This document shows positions 31,656 to 39,921 of a stretch of DNA of 50,667 nucleotides, one piece after another. Origin of the DNA: Acidocella sp. (lineage in GTDB: Bacteria > Pseudomonadota > Alphaproteobacteria > Acetobacterales > Acetobacteraceae); NCBI GenBank assembly GCA_027451225.1, contig DAIDJU010000171.1, forward strand, positions 1-50,667, written 5' to 3'. The notes beneath the pieces were generated by a model. It saw nothing but the letters and a program-made list of their open reading frames with translations, made no database searches and was not told the origin of the DNA. Numbering within the stretch: the first letter of the stretch is position 1; each line of letters begins with the position of its first letter. A program made the translations under genes and the position numbers.

Positions 31656-32161
31656 GCGATGAGGTGAAGAAGTTCATCCGCGTGGACCATGCCGGAGAAT
31701 ACGGCGCGGCGCGGATTTATGCTGGGCAGCTCGCCGTGCTGGGGCGCGGCAAGCACGGGCCGCAACTGGAGCACATGAAGGCGCAGGAGCAGGTGCATCT
31801 GGACACTTTCGCCGAGATGATCGCCAAGCGCCGCGTGCGCCCCACCGCCATGCTGCCGTTTTGGCATGTGGCGGGCTTCGCCCTGGGCGCGGTAACCGCC
31901 GCCATCGGCCCCGAAGCCGCGATGGCCTGCACCGTGGCGGTGGAGGAGACCATCGACGCGCATTACGCCGCACAGCGCGACACGCTGGGCGAGGACGAGG
32001 CGGATTTGCGCGACACCATCGAGGTCTTCCGGCTGGAGGAGGTGGAGCACCGCGATATCGGGCTGGAGAACGGGGCCGAGCAGGCGCCGGCCTATAAGCT
32101 GCTCTCCGGGCTGATCCGGCTGGGGTGCAAGGCTGCCATTCGTTTGAGCGAGACCATCTAG
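31652..32161 (+). CDS. coq7: 3-demethoxyubiquinol 3-hydroxylase (Coq7)
   Basis: 169 residues. Di-iron carboxylate motifs: FIRVDHAGEYGAARIYAGQ, KAQEQVHLDTF, AVEETIDAHY, and EVEHRDIGLE supply the four Glu and two His ligands. It hydroxylates demethoxyubiquinol in ubiquinone synthesis. ATG 31652 overlaps the dsbB stop. Two hydrophobic segments suggest peripheral membrane binding. Confidence 0.95.
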   Translation: MSDEVKKFIRVDHAGEYGAARIYAGQLAVLGRGKHGPQLEHMKAQEQVHLDTFAEMIAKRRVRPTAMLPFWHVAGFALGAVTAAIGPEAAMACTVAVEETIDAHYAAQRDTLGEDEADLRDTIEVFRLEEVEHRDIGLENGAEQAPAYKLLSGLIRLGCKAAIRLSETI

Positions 32162-32265
32162 GCCCACGAGACCATAATCTCGCCGTAAGCCCGCCCGAGC
32201 ATGGTGGCGTGAAACAGGCTGGGCGGGCAACCGTCGGCCTTGCGAAAACTCAAGGAATGAAGCCG

Positions 32266-32715
32266 ATGAAGTTTAAATTTGCCAAGTCTCTTTGCGTTGG
32301 TGCGACTCTGGCGCTGCTCGGCGCTCCGGCGATGGCGCAGCAGGGGCCGTATAATGGCGGCCCAGGCAACATGCAGCACATGGAGCCGCAGCCGGGCATG
32401 ATGGGCGGTGGCGATGGCTACAACCACCCCGGCAACCCCAGCATGCAGGGGCAAATGCATGGTGAAGGCCATGGCCAGATGCATGGCGAGGGCTATGGCC
32501 AGCATGGCAATGGCTACGGGCAGGGCTGCGGCCATTGCTGGCGCGAGGGGCAGCGTTTCGACGGGCAGCGCGAGGTGGTGGGGGACTGGCATAATTACGG
32601 CCTGCGCCAGCCGCCGGAAGGCTATGAATGGGTGCGCGACGGCAGCCAGTTCGTGCTGATCGCCGTGGCCAGCGGGATTATCTCCAGCATCATCCTGAAC
32701 TCGATGTATCATTGA
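32266..32715 (+). CDS. RcnB-like exported protein with His/Met/Gly-rich region
   Basis: 149 residues. Signal peptide MKFKFAKSLCVGATLALLGA (cut after AMA). The mature N-terminus is low-complexity, with HGEGHGQMHGEGYG-type repeats and a CGHC pair. The C-terminal ~50 residues match the RcnB domain: DWHNYGLRQPPEGYEWVRDGSQFVLIAVASGIISSII. RcnB of E. coli tunes Co/Ni homeostasis in the periplasm. Start ATG 32266 follows AAGGA at 9 bases; an ATG 9 bases upstream overlaps the ribosome site. Stand-alone gene between coq7 and an MFS gene. Confidence 0.85.
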   Translation: MKFKFAKSLCVGATLALLGAPAMAQQGPYNGGPGNMQHMEPQPGMMGGGDGYNHPGNPSMQGQMHGEGHGQMHGEGYGQHGNGYGQGCGHCWREGQRFDGQREVVGDWHNYGLRQPPEGYEWVRDGSQFVLIAVASGIISSIILNSMYH

Positions 32716-32722
32716 CGCGGGC

Positions 32723-32757
32723 GCTGTTCTTGCGCCGTCCAGCGGCATAAGAACAGC
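32723..32757 (+). promoter_or_regulatory. Inverted repeat abutting the MFS start codon
   Basis: Perfect 9-bp arms GCTGTTCTT / AAGAACAGC (32723-32731, 32749-32757) with an inner GCCG/CGGC helix. It ends three bases before the ATG at 32761, and no other ribosome site is visible. It could be an operator, a terminator for the RcnB-like gene without T run, or a structure controlling translation. Confidence 0.5.
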
Positions 32758-32760
32758 CTC

Positions 32761-34122
32761 ATGTCTGCGACCGTCTCTGAAGGATTGGCCAAGGGCCCCC
32801 GCCAGCGCGCCATGTTTGGCGTGGCGCTGGCGGTGTTGCTCTCGGTGCTCGACTATACCGTGGTGAATGTGGCGCTCCCGCGGATCGCGGTGAGCCTCAA
32901 CTGCCCGGACTCGGCCGCCATATGGGTGGTCAACGCTTATCAGCTCATCACCGTTATCGCCCTGCTGCCCGTGGCCGCGCTGGGGGACAGGCTGGGCCAT
33001 GCGCGGCTGTGCCGGGTGGGGCTGGTGCTGTTCGTCGTCGCCTCGGTGCTGTGCGCCATTGCCCCCTCGCTGCCCATTCTGGCGGCGGCCAGGGCGCTGC
33101 AGGGGCTGGGGGCGGCGTGTATCCTGGGCGTGAACGCGGCGTTGCTGCGCTATATCTACCCGCCGCATATTTTGGGGCGGGGCATCGCGCTGAACGGGCT
33201 TGTCATCGGGCTGGGGGTGGCCATCGGCCCGACCATCGCCGCCGCGGTGCTTTCCGTCGCCACGTGGCCTTGGCTGTTCCTCATCAACCTGCCTTTGGGC
33301 GGGGCGGCGTTCTACTTCGCGCTTACCGCCCTGCCGAATACGCCGCGTATTCCGGGCGGGTTCGACTATGCCAGCACCGTGCTGCTGGCGCTGGCCTTTG
33401 GCGGACTGATCATCGGCGGCGACCGCTTCGCGCATGAGAGCAGCCTGGGGATCACGCTGGGACTGATCGCCCTGGGCGCGGTGAGTCTGGCGGTGCTGGT
33501 GCTGCGCCAACTCGGCAAGTCCGACCCGCTGCTGCCGGTGGATCTGCTGGCGCGCGGCGGGTTCAGCACAGCGTTTCTTACCGGGTTCTTCGCGTTCATC
33601 GCTTCGAATTTCTTCATCATTCCCATGCCCTTCGCGCTGATGAACGAGCTGCATCGCGGCCCGGTGGCGACGGGTTTGCTCATCACCCCCTGGCCGCTGG
33701 CCATTGTGGCGGTGGCGCCGATCGTCGGGCGGCTGACGGACCGCTATCCGGCGGTCATTCTCTCCACCATTGGCCTGGCGCTGACCGGCACCGGGTTTTT
33801 GCTGCTGCGGCTGATGCCGGCTGATCCTTCGAACCTCGACATCGCTTGGCGCATCTTCCTGGCCGGGGCGGGGTTCGGGCTGTTTCAGCCGCCCAATAAC
33901 AAGGCGATGATCGGCACCGCGCCCAAGAACCGCATCGGCGGGGCGAGCGGCATGGTCTCGGTGGCGCGGCTGCTGGGGCAGACGGTGGGGGGCATGCTGG
34001 TGGCGCTGACACTGGGGCTGGTGCGGGACGCGCCCTATGCCGCCTGCCTGGATTTCGCGGCGCTGACCGCTTATTTCGCGGCGTCGCTCAGCCTGAGCCG
34101 GGTGTTTGTCAAGGGCGGGTGA
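32761..34122 (+). CDS. MFS transporter, DHA2 (EmrB/QacA) family
   Basis: 453 residues, about 14 predicted membrane helices. N-terminal LLSVLDYTVVNVALPRIAVSL and WVVNAYQLITVIALLPVAALGDRLGHARLCRVG are the DHA2 motif D1/motif A. Motif A recurs at GRLTDRYPAVIL. Such proteins export drugs or small organics by proton antiport; the substrate is unknown. No membrane-fusion or TetR/MarR gene is adjacent. Confidence 0.9.
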   Translation: MSATVSEGLAKGPRQRAMFGVALAVLLSVLDYTVVNVALPRIAVSLNCPDSAAIWVVNAYQLITVIALLPVAALGDRLGHARLCRVGLVLFVVASVLCAIAPSLPILAAARALQGLGAACILGVNAALLRYIYPPHILGRGIALNGLVIGLGVAIGPTIAAAVLSVATWPWLFLINLPLGGAAFYFALTALPNTPRIPGGFDYASTVLLALAFGGLIIGGDRFAHESSLGITLGLIALGAVSLAVLVLRQLGKSDPLLPVDLLARGGFSTAFLTGFFAFIASNFFIIPMPFALMNELHRGPVATGLLITPWPLAIVAVAPIVGRLTDRYPAVILSTIGLALTGTGFLLLRLMPADPSNLDIAWRIFLAGAGFGLFQPPNNKAMIGTAPKNRIGGASGMVSVARLLGQTVGGMLVALTLGLVRDAPYAACLDFAALTAYFAASLSLSRVFVKGG

Positions 34123-34128
34123 GGGCGC

Positions 34129-35046
34129 TCAGGCGGCGCGGATGCGCTGGTCCAGCCGTTCATCGTCGATACCCGCGGGCTCGGCATGCACGAGCACCTC
34201 GGCATTGCCGCCATACAGGGCCAGAACGGCGTCGGTCGCGGCTTCGCAGATGTCGTGCCCGGCGCGGACGGTGATGTCGCCGTCCATCTCAAGGTGGAAT
34301 TCGATGAAGCGGCGGTCGCTGGCGTTGCGGGTGCGCAGGTCGTGCAGGTCCACCACCCCCTTGCAGGAGCGTACGGCGGCCTTGATGAGGGCGCGTTCGT
34401 CCCGGGGGAGTTCCTCGTCCAGCAGCACATGCAGCGCGTTGCGGATGATCCCGGCGGCGCACCAGATGAGGTAGAGCGACAAACTGAGGCCGATCGCCGG
34501 GTCGACGCGGTGCCAGCCCGTGAGCCAAGTGATGCCGAGCGAGGCCAGCACGCCGATATTGACCACGATGTCGGCGACATAATGCTGGCGGTCGGCGATG
34601 ATGGCCGCCGAGCGGGTGCGGTTGATGACCCAGCTTTGCAGCGCCACGAGGCAGGCCACCGCCGCCAAGCTGCCGACGGTCATGACGATGCCGGCTTGCA
34701 GCGCCTCCAGCGGGGTGGGGTGCAGGAGTTTGGCACCCGCCTGATAGATGAGCACGCAGCCCGCCCCCGCCAGCAGCAGCGCTTGCAGAAAGGCGGCCAG
34801 CGTCTCGCCCTTGCCATGGCCGTAGCGGTGGTTGTGGTCCTCGGGCCGCCCGGCATAGCGCACGCCGATGAAGGTGACGGCGGAGGTGCAGACATCGAGC
34901 ACGCCATCCACCGCGGCGGCGAGCAGGGCCATGGAACCCGTGAGCATCCAGGCGGCGAGTTTGATCCCCACCAGAATCAGGGCCATCACGAAGCTGGTAT
35001 TCGCCGCCAAGCGCCGCAAGCGTTGGTTGGTGTCGGCCTGTGTCAT
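34129..35046 (-). CDS. CDF-family cation exporter under a yybP-ykoY riboswitch
   Basis: 305 residues, six membrane helices plus a C-terminal cytoplasmic domain. Helix 2 site VDGVLDVCT (DxxxD) and helix 5 site HYVADIVVN (HxxxD) match the Fe/Zn (FieF-like) type. The RYGHGKGETLAAF loop is typical. No His-rich loop, unlike the other CDF in this window. The 5' leader holds a clear yybP-ykoY aptamer (35129-35244), so its expression should rise with Mn2+. Function as a Mn2+ exporter is therefore inferred from the riboswitch. Confidence 0.88.
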   Translation of the reverse strand: MTQADTNQRLRRLAANTSFVMALILVGIKLAAWMLTGSMALLAAAVDGVLDVCTSAVTFIGVRYAGRPEDHNHRYGHGKGETLAAFLQALLLAGAGCVLIYQAGAKLLHPTPLEALQAGIVMTVGSLAAVACLVALQSWVINRTRSAAIIADRQHYVADIVVNIGVLASLGITWLTGWHRVDPAIGLSLSLYLIWCAAGIIRNALHVLLDEELPRDERALIKAAVRSCKGVVDLHDLRTRNASDRRFIEFHLEMDGDITVRAGHDICEAATDAVLALYGGNAEVLVHAEPAGIDDERLDQRIRAA

Positions 35047-35128
35047 GCCCGGAGGCTCCTGGGGGTCGTGGGTGAGAACAGCAAAAGCCCCGCAACCCGC
35101 AGACCCTGGGCGGCTTGAAGAGCTTGCT

Positions 35129-35244
35129 GGTCTCGCCGAGCGTTCTGCTTAAGAACGCCGCGCACGCCACAGGCCAAGGCCCGAGTATGTTGACATGCGC
35201 TCCCTCACGACGGAGGGCGGGCTACTCCCCAATGGAGGCAGACC
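35129..35244 (-). ncRNA. yybP-ykoY (manganese) riboswitch
   Basis: Minus-strand RNA from 35244. P1 pairs GGTCTGCC at the 5' end with GGCGAGACC at the 3' end. The two hallmark loops are present: GGGGAGTAGC (near 35221-35230) and GTCAACATACTCGG (near 35180-35193). Two further helices, including CCTCCGTCGTGAGG, complete the aptamer. A GC-rich stretch with GGGGCTTTTGC before the gene could form an expression platform. It lies ~80 bases ahead of the CDF start. This family senses Mn2+. Confidence 0.9.
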
Positions 35245-35322
35245 TAGTGAGTTTTGCCCGGGGATGCAAGGCGCCGTTAAGCCTCGATTTCCTTAACCCG
35301 CGCTTTACGCTAGAGTTTGCGC

Positions 35323-37692
35323 ATGAACGAAATTCGGCCGGTGGAGCACGGGGTGGAAAAGCTTGAGGCGCTGGCGCAGATCGAGCGCAAGCTGGTCTGG
35401 CTTGCCTCCTGGATGATCCACCATGCCAACCATATCCGGCCCAACCCGGAGGGGCTGAAGGTCGGCGGGCATCAGGCCTCCTGCGCCTCGGTGGCGACGA
35501 TCATGACCGCGCTGTATTTCGACGCGCTGCGCCCCCAGGACCGCGTGGCCGTGAAGCCCCATGCCGGGCCGGTGCTGCATGCCATCAACTATCTTTTTGG
35601 CCGCCAGAGCCTGGAGAAGCTGAAGGGGCTGCGCCAGCTCGGCGGCGCGCAGGCTTATCCCTCCCGTGCCAAGGACGGGCCGGAGATCGATTTCTCCACC
35701 GGCTCGGTGGGGCTGGGCGTGGCGCTGACGAGCTTTTCCGCGTTGATCCAGGACTATGTGGAATCGCACGGGCTGTTGCCGCCAGGGGCGACGCGGGGGC
35801 GCAATATCGCTATCGCGGGCGATGCGGAGCTGGACGAGGGCAATATCTACGAGGCGCTGCTCGAAGGCTGGAAGCACGATGTGCGCGATGTCTGGTGGAT
35901 TGTGGACTATAACCGCCAGAGCCTGGATTCCGTGATGCCCGACCGGCTGTTTGGCCGGTTCGAGGGGCTGTTCCGCGATATGGGCTGGAAAGTCGCCACG
36001 CTGAAATATGGCCGCAAGCTGGAGGCCGCCTTCGCCCGGCCCGGCGGGTACAGCCTGCGCGGCTGGATGGATGAATGCCCCAACTCCACCTATTCGGCGC
36101 TCACGTTCCAGGGCGGCGTGGCGTGGCGCGATGCGCTGCTGACCGATCTGCGCAAGAGTCGGGGCGTGCGGGCGATTATCGACCCGCTGACCGATGACGA
36201 GCTGGCTGCGCTGATGACGAATCTCGGCGGGCATGATCTGGAGGCGCTGACCAGCGCCTTCGCCACCGCCGCGCAGAGCGACCAGCCGACCTTGTTCCTG
36301 GCCTATACCGTCAAGGGGCGCGGGCTGCCTTTCGCCGGGCATAAGGACAACCATGCTGGGATGATGACCCGCGAGCAGATGGACGGGTTCCGGGCCGCCA
36401 ATCATGTCCGCCCCGGGCATGAATGGGAGCAGCTCGAAGGGGTGGAGAACCCGCGCGCGGTGGAGCGGTTCGTGCAGTCCGTACCGTATGCGGTGTCGCT
36501 CACCCCACATGGCCGGCGCCTGCCCGCCGAGCCCGTGCCGGTGCCGCAAAAGCTGCCGCAGCCGCGTGTGACCGGGCGGAAGATGAGCACCCAGGCGGGG
36601 TTTGGTGAGATCCTCTCCGAGATCGGCCGGGCGCAGGGGGAGAGTGCCGCGCTCTCGCGCCGGATTGTTACCACCAGCCCGGATGTGGCGGTCTCCACCA
36701 ATCTGGGGCCGTGGATCAACCGGCGCGGGGTGTTCGACAGGCATACGCGCGAGGATGTGTTCCGCAACGGCAAGTTGGTGAGCGCGCAGCGCTGGGGGGC
36801 GGACCCGCATGGCCAGCATGTGGAGCTGGGTATCGCCGAGCAGAATTTGTTCCTGCTGCTGGGGGCGGCGGGGCTGAGCCATGATCTGTACGGGGCGCGG
36901 CTGCTGCCGGTGGGCACGGTGTACGACCCGTTCGTGAATCGCGGGCATGATGCGCTGTTTTATGCCTGCTACCAGGATGCGCGGTTCCTGCTGGTCTCCA
37001 CGCCCTCGGGCATCACGCTGGCGCCGGAGGGCGGGCAGCATCAGGCCACCAACACCCCGCTGCTGGCCGTGGTGCAGGACAAGCTGGCGAGCTTCGAGCC
37101 CGCCTATTGCGACGAGCTGGCGATCCTGCTGCGCCATGCCTTTGAGTATATGCAGCAGCCGGAGGGCAGCGCGGTTTGGCTGCGGCTTTCCAACCTCGCG
37201 CTGCCGCAGCCGGAGCGGGCGCTGAACCCGGCGCATGTGATTGCGGGCGGGCATTGGGTGGTGCCGCCGCAGCCGGGTGCTACCATCGCCATCGCCTACC
37301 AGGGCGCGGTGGCGGGGGAGGCGGAGAAGGCCTTCGCCGTGCTGCGCGAGGATGTGCCCGAAGCCGGATTGCTCGCCGTGACCAGCCCGGACCGGCTCTA
37401 TGCCGGATGGCGCGCCGCCCAGCGCAGCCGCCGGCAGGGGGTGAAGGCGGGTTCGCATGTCGAGGATCTGCTCAAGCCGCTGGCGGCTGATGCGGCGCTG
37501 ATCACAGTGCTGGATGGGCATCCGGCGGCGCATGCCTGGCTGGGCGCGGTGCGCGGCCAGCGCGTGATGGCGCTGGGGCCGGACCGGTTCGGGCAGTCGG
37601 GCGATGTGGGCAGCCTGTACCGTGAATATGAGATCGACAGCGCCGCGATTCTGGACGCCTGCGCCGAGGCGTTAATCCCGGAGAGCGATTAA
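35323..37692 (+). CDS. AceE/MdeB-like 2-oxoacid dehydrogenase E1 (transketolase-type)
   Basis: 789 residues, a single-chain homodimeric E1 of the AceE type. N-terminal RKLVWLASWMIHHANHIRP, HQASCASVATIMTALYFDAL; TPP/Mg motif GDAELDEGNIYEALLEG and VDYNRQSLDSV; the second half has VELGIAEQNLFLLLGAAG and GITLAPEGGQHQ. It resembles MdeB-type 2-oxobutyrate dehydrogenase E1 or the transketolase-like proteins common in alphaproteobacteria. No E2 or lipoyl gene adjoins. The usual pyruvate E1 (pdhAB) is elsewhere in the window, so the substrate is probably different. ATG 35323 is preferred to TTG 35317. Confidence 0.88.
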   Translation: MNEIRPVEHGVEKLEALAQIERKLVWLASWMIHHANHIRPNPEGLKVGGHQASCASVATIMTALYFDALRPQDRVAVKPHAGPVLHAINYLFGRQSLEKLKGLRQLGGAQAYPSRAKDGPEIDFSTGSVGLGVALTSFSALIQDYVESHGLLPPGATRGRNIAIAGDAELDEGNIYEALLEGWKHDVRDVWWIVDYNRQSLDSVMPDRLFGRFEGLFRDMGWKVATLKYGRKLEAAFARPGGYSLRGWMDECPNSTYSALTFQGGVAWRDALLTDLRKSRGVRAIIDPLTDDELAALMTNLGGHDLEALTSAFATAAQSDQPTLFLAYTVKGRGLPFAGHKDNHAGMMTREQMDGFRAANHVRPGHEWEQLEGVENPRAVERFVQSVPYAVSLTPHGRRLPAEPVPVPQKLPQPRVTGRKMSTQAGFGEILSEIGRAQGESAALSRRIVTTSPDVAVSTNLGPWINRRGVFDRHTREDVFRNGKLVSAQRWGADPHGQHVELGIAEQNLFLLLGAAGLSHDLYGARLLPVGTVYDPFVNRGHDALFYACYQDARFLLVSTPSGITLAPEGGQHQATNTPLLAVVQDKLASFEPAYCDELAILLRHAFEYMQQPEGSAVWLRLSNLALPQPERALNPAHVIAGGHWVVPPQPGATIAIAYQGAVAGEAEKAFAVLREDVPEAGLLAVTSPDRLYAGWRAAQRSRRQGVKAGSHVEDLLKPLAADAALITVLDGHPAAHAWLGAVRGQRVMALGPDRFGQSGDVGSLYREYEIDSAAILDACAEALIPESD

Positions 37693-38985
37693 GGGCAGCG
37701 CGGCGGGCAGGTCCTCGGCCAGCAGGCCGGGGCCTAGGCTGCGCGCGGCCTCGCCATGCAGCCAGACGGCGGCGCAGGCGGCTTCGAATGCTTCCATGCC
37801 CTGCGCCAGTAGCGCGGCGCACAGACCCGCGAGAACATCGCCCGTGCCGCCGGTGGCGAGAGAGGCGGGGGCGTTGGTGTTGATCGCGGCGCGGCCATCG
37901 GGGGCGGCGATCACGGTGTCGGCACCTTTTAATATCGTCACGGCTCCGGTGAGGGCGGCGGCGCGGCGGGCGGCGTCCAGCTTGCTGGGGCCGGTCTCGC
38001 CGAAGACCCGGACAAACTCGCCTGTATGCGGGGTGATGATGCTGACGCCCCGTAGTTTTTCCGGCGCGCCGGTGCAGGCGGTCAGGGCGTCGGCGTCGGC
38101 GAGGATGGTTTTGCCGGCGGCGATGAGCTGGGGCAGGGCCTCGGCGGCGCGGGCCACGCCCAGGCCGGGGCCGATGATCCATGTGTGGCGGCGGGGATCT
38201 TGCAGCAGCGCGGCCAGTGGGTCGGTGCGCAGGATCAGCCCGGCTTCGGGCAGGACCATTGGCGTGGGGGCGGCCAGCGTGACCATGCCCGCCCCAGCCC
38301 GGCGCGCGGCGGCGCAGGCGAGGCGCGCGGCCCCTGGCAACTCACCGCAGAGCACGGTGACGTCTCCGGCGCTGTATTTATGGCCGGTGGCTTCGCGGTT
38401 GGGCAGGGTGAAGAGGGCGGGGGAATTCTCCCAGGCCTGGGGGGCGATGTCCGTCAGCACGGTGTCGGGCATGCCGATGTCCCGGAGCAGAAGCGCGCCG
38501 CACAGGCCCCGGCCGGGGTAGAGTAGATGGCCGGGCTTCTTGCGGAAGAAGGTGACGGTGAGCTCTGCCTGTGGGGCGAAGCCGCGTATCTGGCCGGTGG
38601 CGCCGTCCACGCCGGAGGGGACATCTACCGCCACGATGCGTTTGGCGGCGCGGAGCAGGCCGGCGATCTGGGGTGAGGTGTCGCGGGAGAGGCCCGCGCC
38701 GAAAATGGCGTCGATGACCAGCTCGGCGCGTTGGACTTGTTCGACCGTGGCGGTGAAGGCGTCGGCCACCCGCACCGGCCATCCGGCCTGGGCGAGATAG
38801 CGCGCCGCCACCTTGCCGTCCCCGCCATTATTGCCCGGCCCGGCCAGCACCAGCACGCGGCAGGGGCGGTAGCGTTGCAGGATGGCGCGGGCCACGGCGC
38901 GGCCGGCGGCTTCCATCAGCGCCGCCACGTTTCCGGCGGCGGCGTCGGCGCGGGCCATCTCGGCGGGGGTTAGCAATTCGTCCAT
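37672..38985 (-). CDS. nnr: Bifunctional NAD(P)H-hydrate epimerase / ADP-dependent dehydratase
   Basis: 437 residues with both domains. N-terminal YjeF epimerase: LLTPAEMARADAAAG, VLVLAGPGNNGGDGKVAARYL, DAIFGAGLSR, VAVDVPSGVDGATG. C-terminal ribokinase-like dehydratase: HKYSAGDVTVLCG, GPGLG, ADADALTA, TPHTGEFVRVFG, LKGADTVIAAPDG, GGTGDVLAG. It repairs damaged NADHX/NADPHX. ATG 38983-38985. The 3' end overlaps the convergent E1 gene by 21 bases. Confidence 0.94.
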   Translation of the reverse strand: MDELLTPAEMARADAAAGNVAALMEAAGRAVARAILQRYRPCRVLVLAGPGNNGGDGKVAARYLAQAGWPVRVADAFTATVEQVQRAELVIDAIFGAGLSRDTSPQIAGLLRAAKRIVAVDVPSGVDGATGQIRGFAPQAELTVTFFRKKPGHLLYPGRGLCGALLLRDIGMPDTVLTDIAPQAWENSPALFTLPNREATGHKYSAGDVTVLCGELPGAARLACAAARRAGAGMVTLAAPTPMVLPEAGLILRTDPLAALLQDPRRHTWIIGPGLGVARAAEALPQLIAAGKTILADADALTACTGAPEKLRGVSIITPHTGEFVRVFGETGPSKLDAARRAAALTGAVTILKGADTVIAAPDGRAAINTNAPASLATGGTGDVLAGLCAALLAQGMEAFEAACAAVWLHGEAARSLGPGLLAEDLPAALPLIALRD

Positions 38986-39046
38986 AAAAACATTCGCCTT
39001 TCTAACGAATCTGCCATTAACTGCGCGAGGCAGGAGGGTTGAACGA

Positions 39047-39676
39047 ATGGGTAAAGTGATTGCAGTTGCACAGCAAAAAGGCGGTGCGGGCAAGACCATG
39101 CTGGCGGCGCAGTTTGCCGTGGCGCTGGCGGGAGAGGGGCGCGTGGCGCTGCTGGATATCGACCCGCAGGGTAGCCTGACCGTGTGGGGCAAGCTGCGCG
39201 ACGGCGCGCCCAAGGCGGCGCATGAGGTAAGGGTGGAGAGCGTCTCCGGCTGGCGGCTGGCCAGTGAGCTGGAGAAGCTGAAAGCCGCTTACGACTACGT
39301 GCTGATCGATACGCCGCCGGTGATCGACAGCGATGCCCGCCGGGCGATTCGCGCGGCGGACCTCGTGCTGATCCCGATGAACCCGGCCCCGCCGGACCTT
39401 TGGGCCGCCGAAGGTACGCTGAAGCTGGCCGCCGAGGAGAAGCGCAAGACCGCTTTGGTGTTCAACCGCGCGCCCGCGGCCTCGCGCCTGCGCAAGCGGC
39501 TGGAGGCTGAGATCGGCGCGCGGGGGCTGACCCTGCTGCCGGTGGCGCTGGCGAATCGAGCGGGCTACGCAAATGCCTTCGCGGATGGGCTCGGCGTGAC
39601 GGAAGCAGGCCCCACGACCCAGGCGGCGGACGAGTTGCGGGCGGCGGCGGCGGCGTTGAAAGACCTCTTGGTGTAA
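39047..39676 (+). CDS. ParA-family ATPase (orphan)
   Basis: 209 residues. Deviant Walker A QQKGGAGKTMLAAQ, then LLDIDPQGSLTVW and VLIDTPPVIDSDARRA. GGAGGG lies 9 bases before the ATG. No ParB or parS-like site is next to it, so it is an orphan ParA/MinD-type protein, perhaps for positioning a cargo. The chromosomal parAB pair would be expected elsewhere. Divergent from nnr. Confidence 0.9.
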   Translation: MGKVIAVAQQKGGAGKTMLAAQFAVALAGEGRVALLDIDPQGSLTVWGKLRDGAPKAAHEVRVESVSGWRLASELEKLKAAYDYVLIDTPPVIDSDARRAIRAADLVLIPMNPAPPDLWAAEGTLKLAAEEKRKTALVFNRAPAASRLRKRLEAEIGARGLTLLPVALANRAGYANAFADGLGVTEAGPTTQAADELRAAAAALKDLLV

Positions 39677-39921
39677 AACTTATGAAAAAAACTTCTTCTT
39701 GTCCGATTCAAATGCAGAAAAGAGCATGTCGAGACTTGCAAGGGGGTCTTTTTTCCGCCACAATCTGGGTGTGGCATAATTGAACAGGTCGCGGGGAGCC
39801 GAGGCCAATATAAAGTGTCAGCCGCCAGGTTTAGGGAGCGAACAAAAAAGAAAACCAAAAGGTTATGGCCGGCCCAAAAGGGTCGGCCTTTTTTTTGCGC
39901 TTTGCTCGGAGGGAGGCTCGT
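39677..39921 (+). other. parA-yciI intergenic region, possible small RNA
   Basis: 245 bases with no supported ORF. A TATAAA (39809-39814) is followed ~55 bases later by a strong terminator (39867-39896), leaving room for a transcript of about 75 bases. No good -35 lies at 17-base spacing. The alternative is that the terminator simply ends the parA transcript. No known RNA family is recognised. Confidence 0.35.
39867..39896 (+). terminator. Rho-independent terminator
   Basis: Stem GGCCGGCCC / GGGTCGGCC (39867-39875, 39880-39888, one G-U pair), loop AAAA, then eight T. It lies 190 bases after the parA stop and ahead of the convergent yciI end. Confidence 0.88.

Noticed and set aside
32189-32228. 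GCCCGCCC / GGGCGGGC inverted repeat between coq7 and the RcnB-like gene
   Set aside because: The loop is 24 bases and there is no T run; it may be chance in GC-rich sequence.
35305-37533. Long minus-strand open frame (742 codons) opposite the AceE-like gene
   Set aside because: Shadow frame; the plus strand has complete TPP enzyme motifs.
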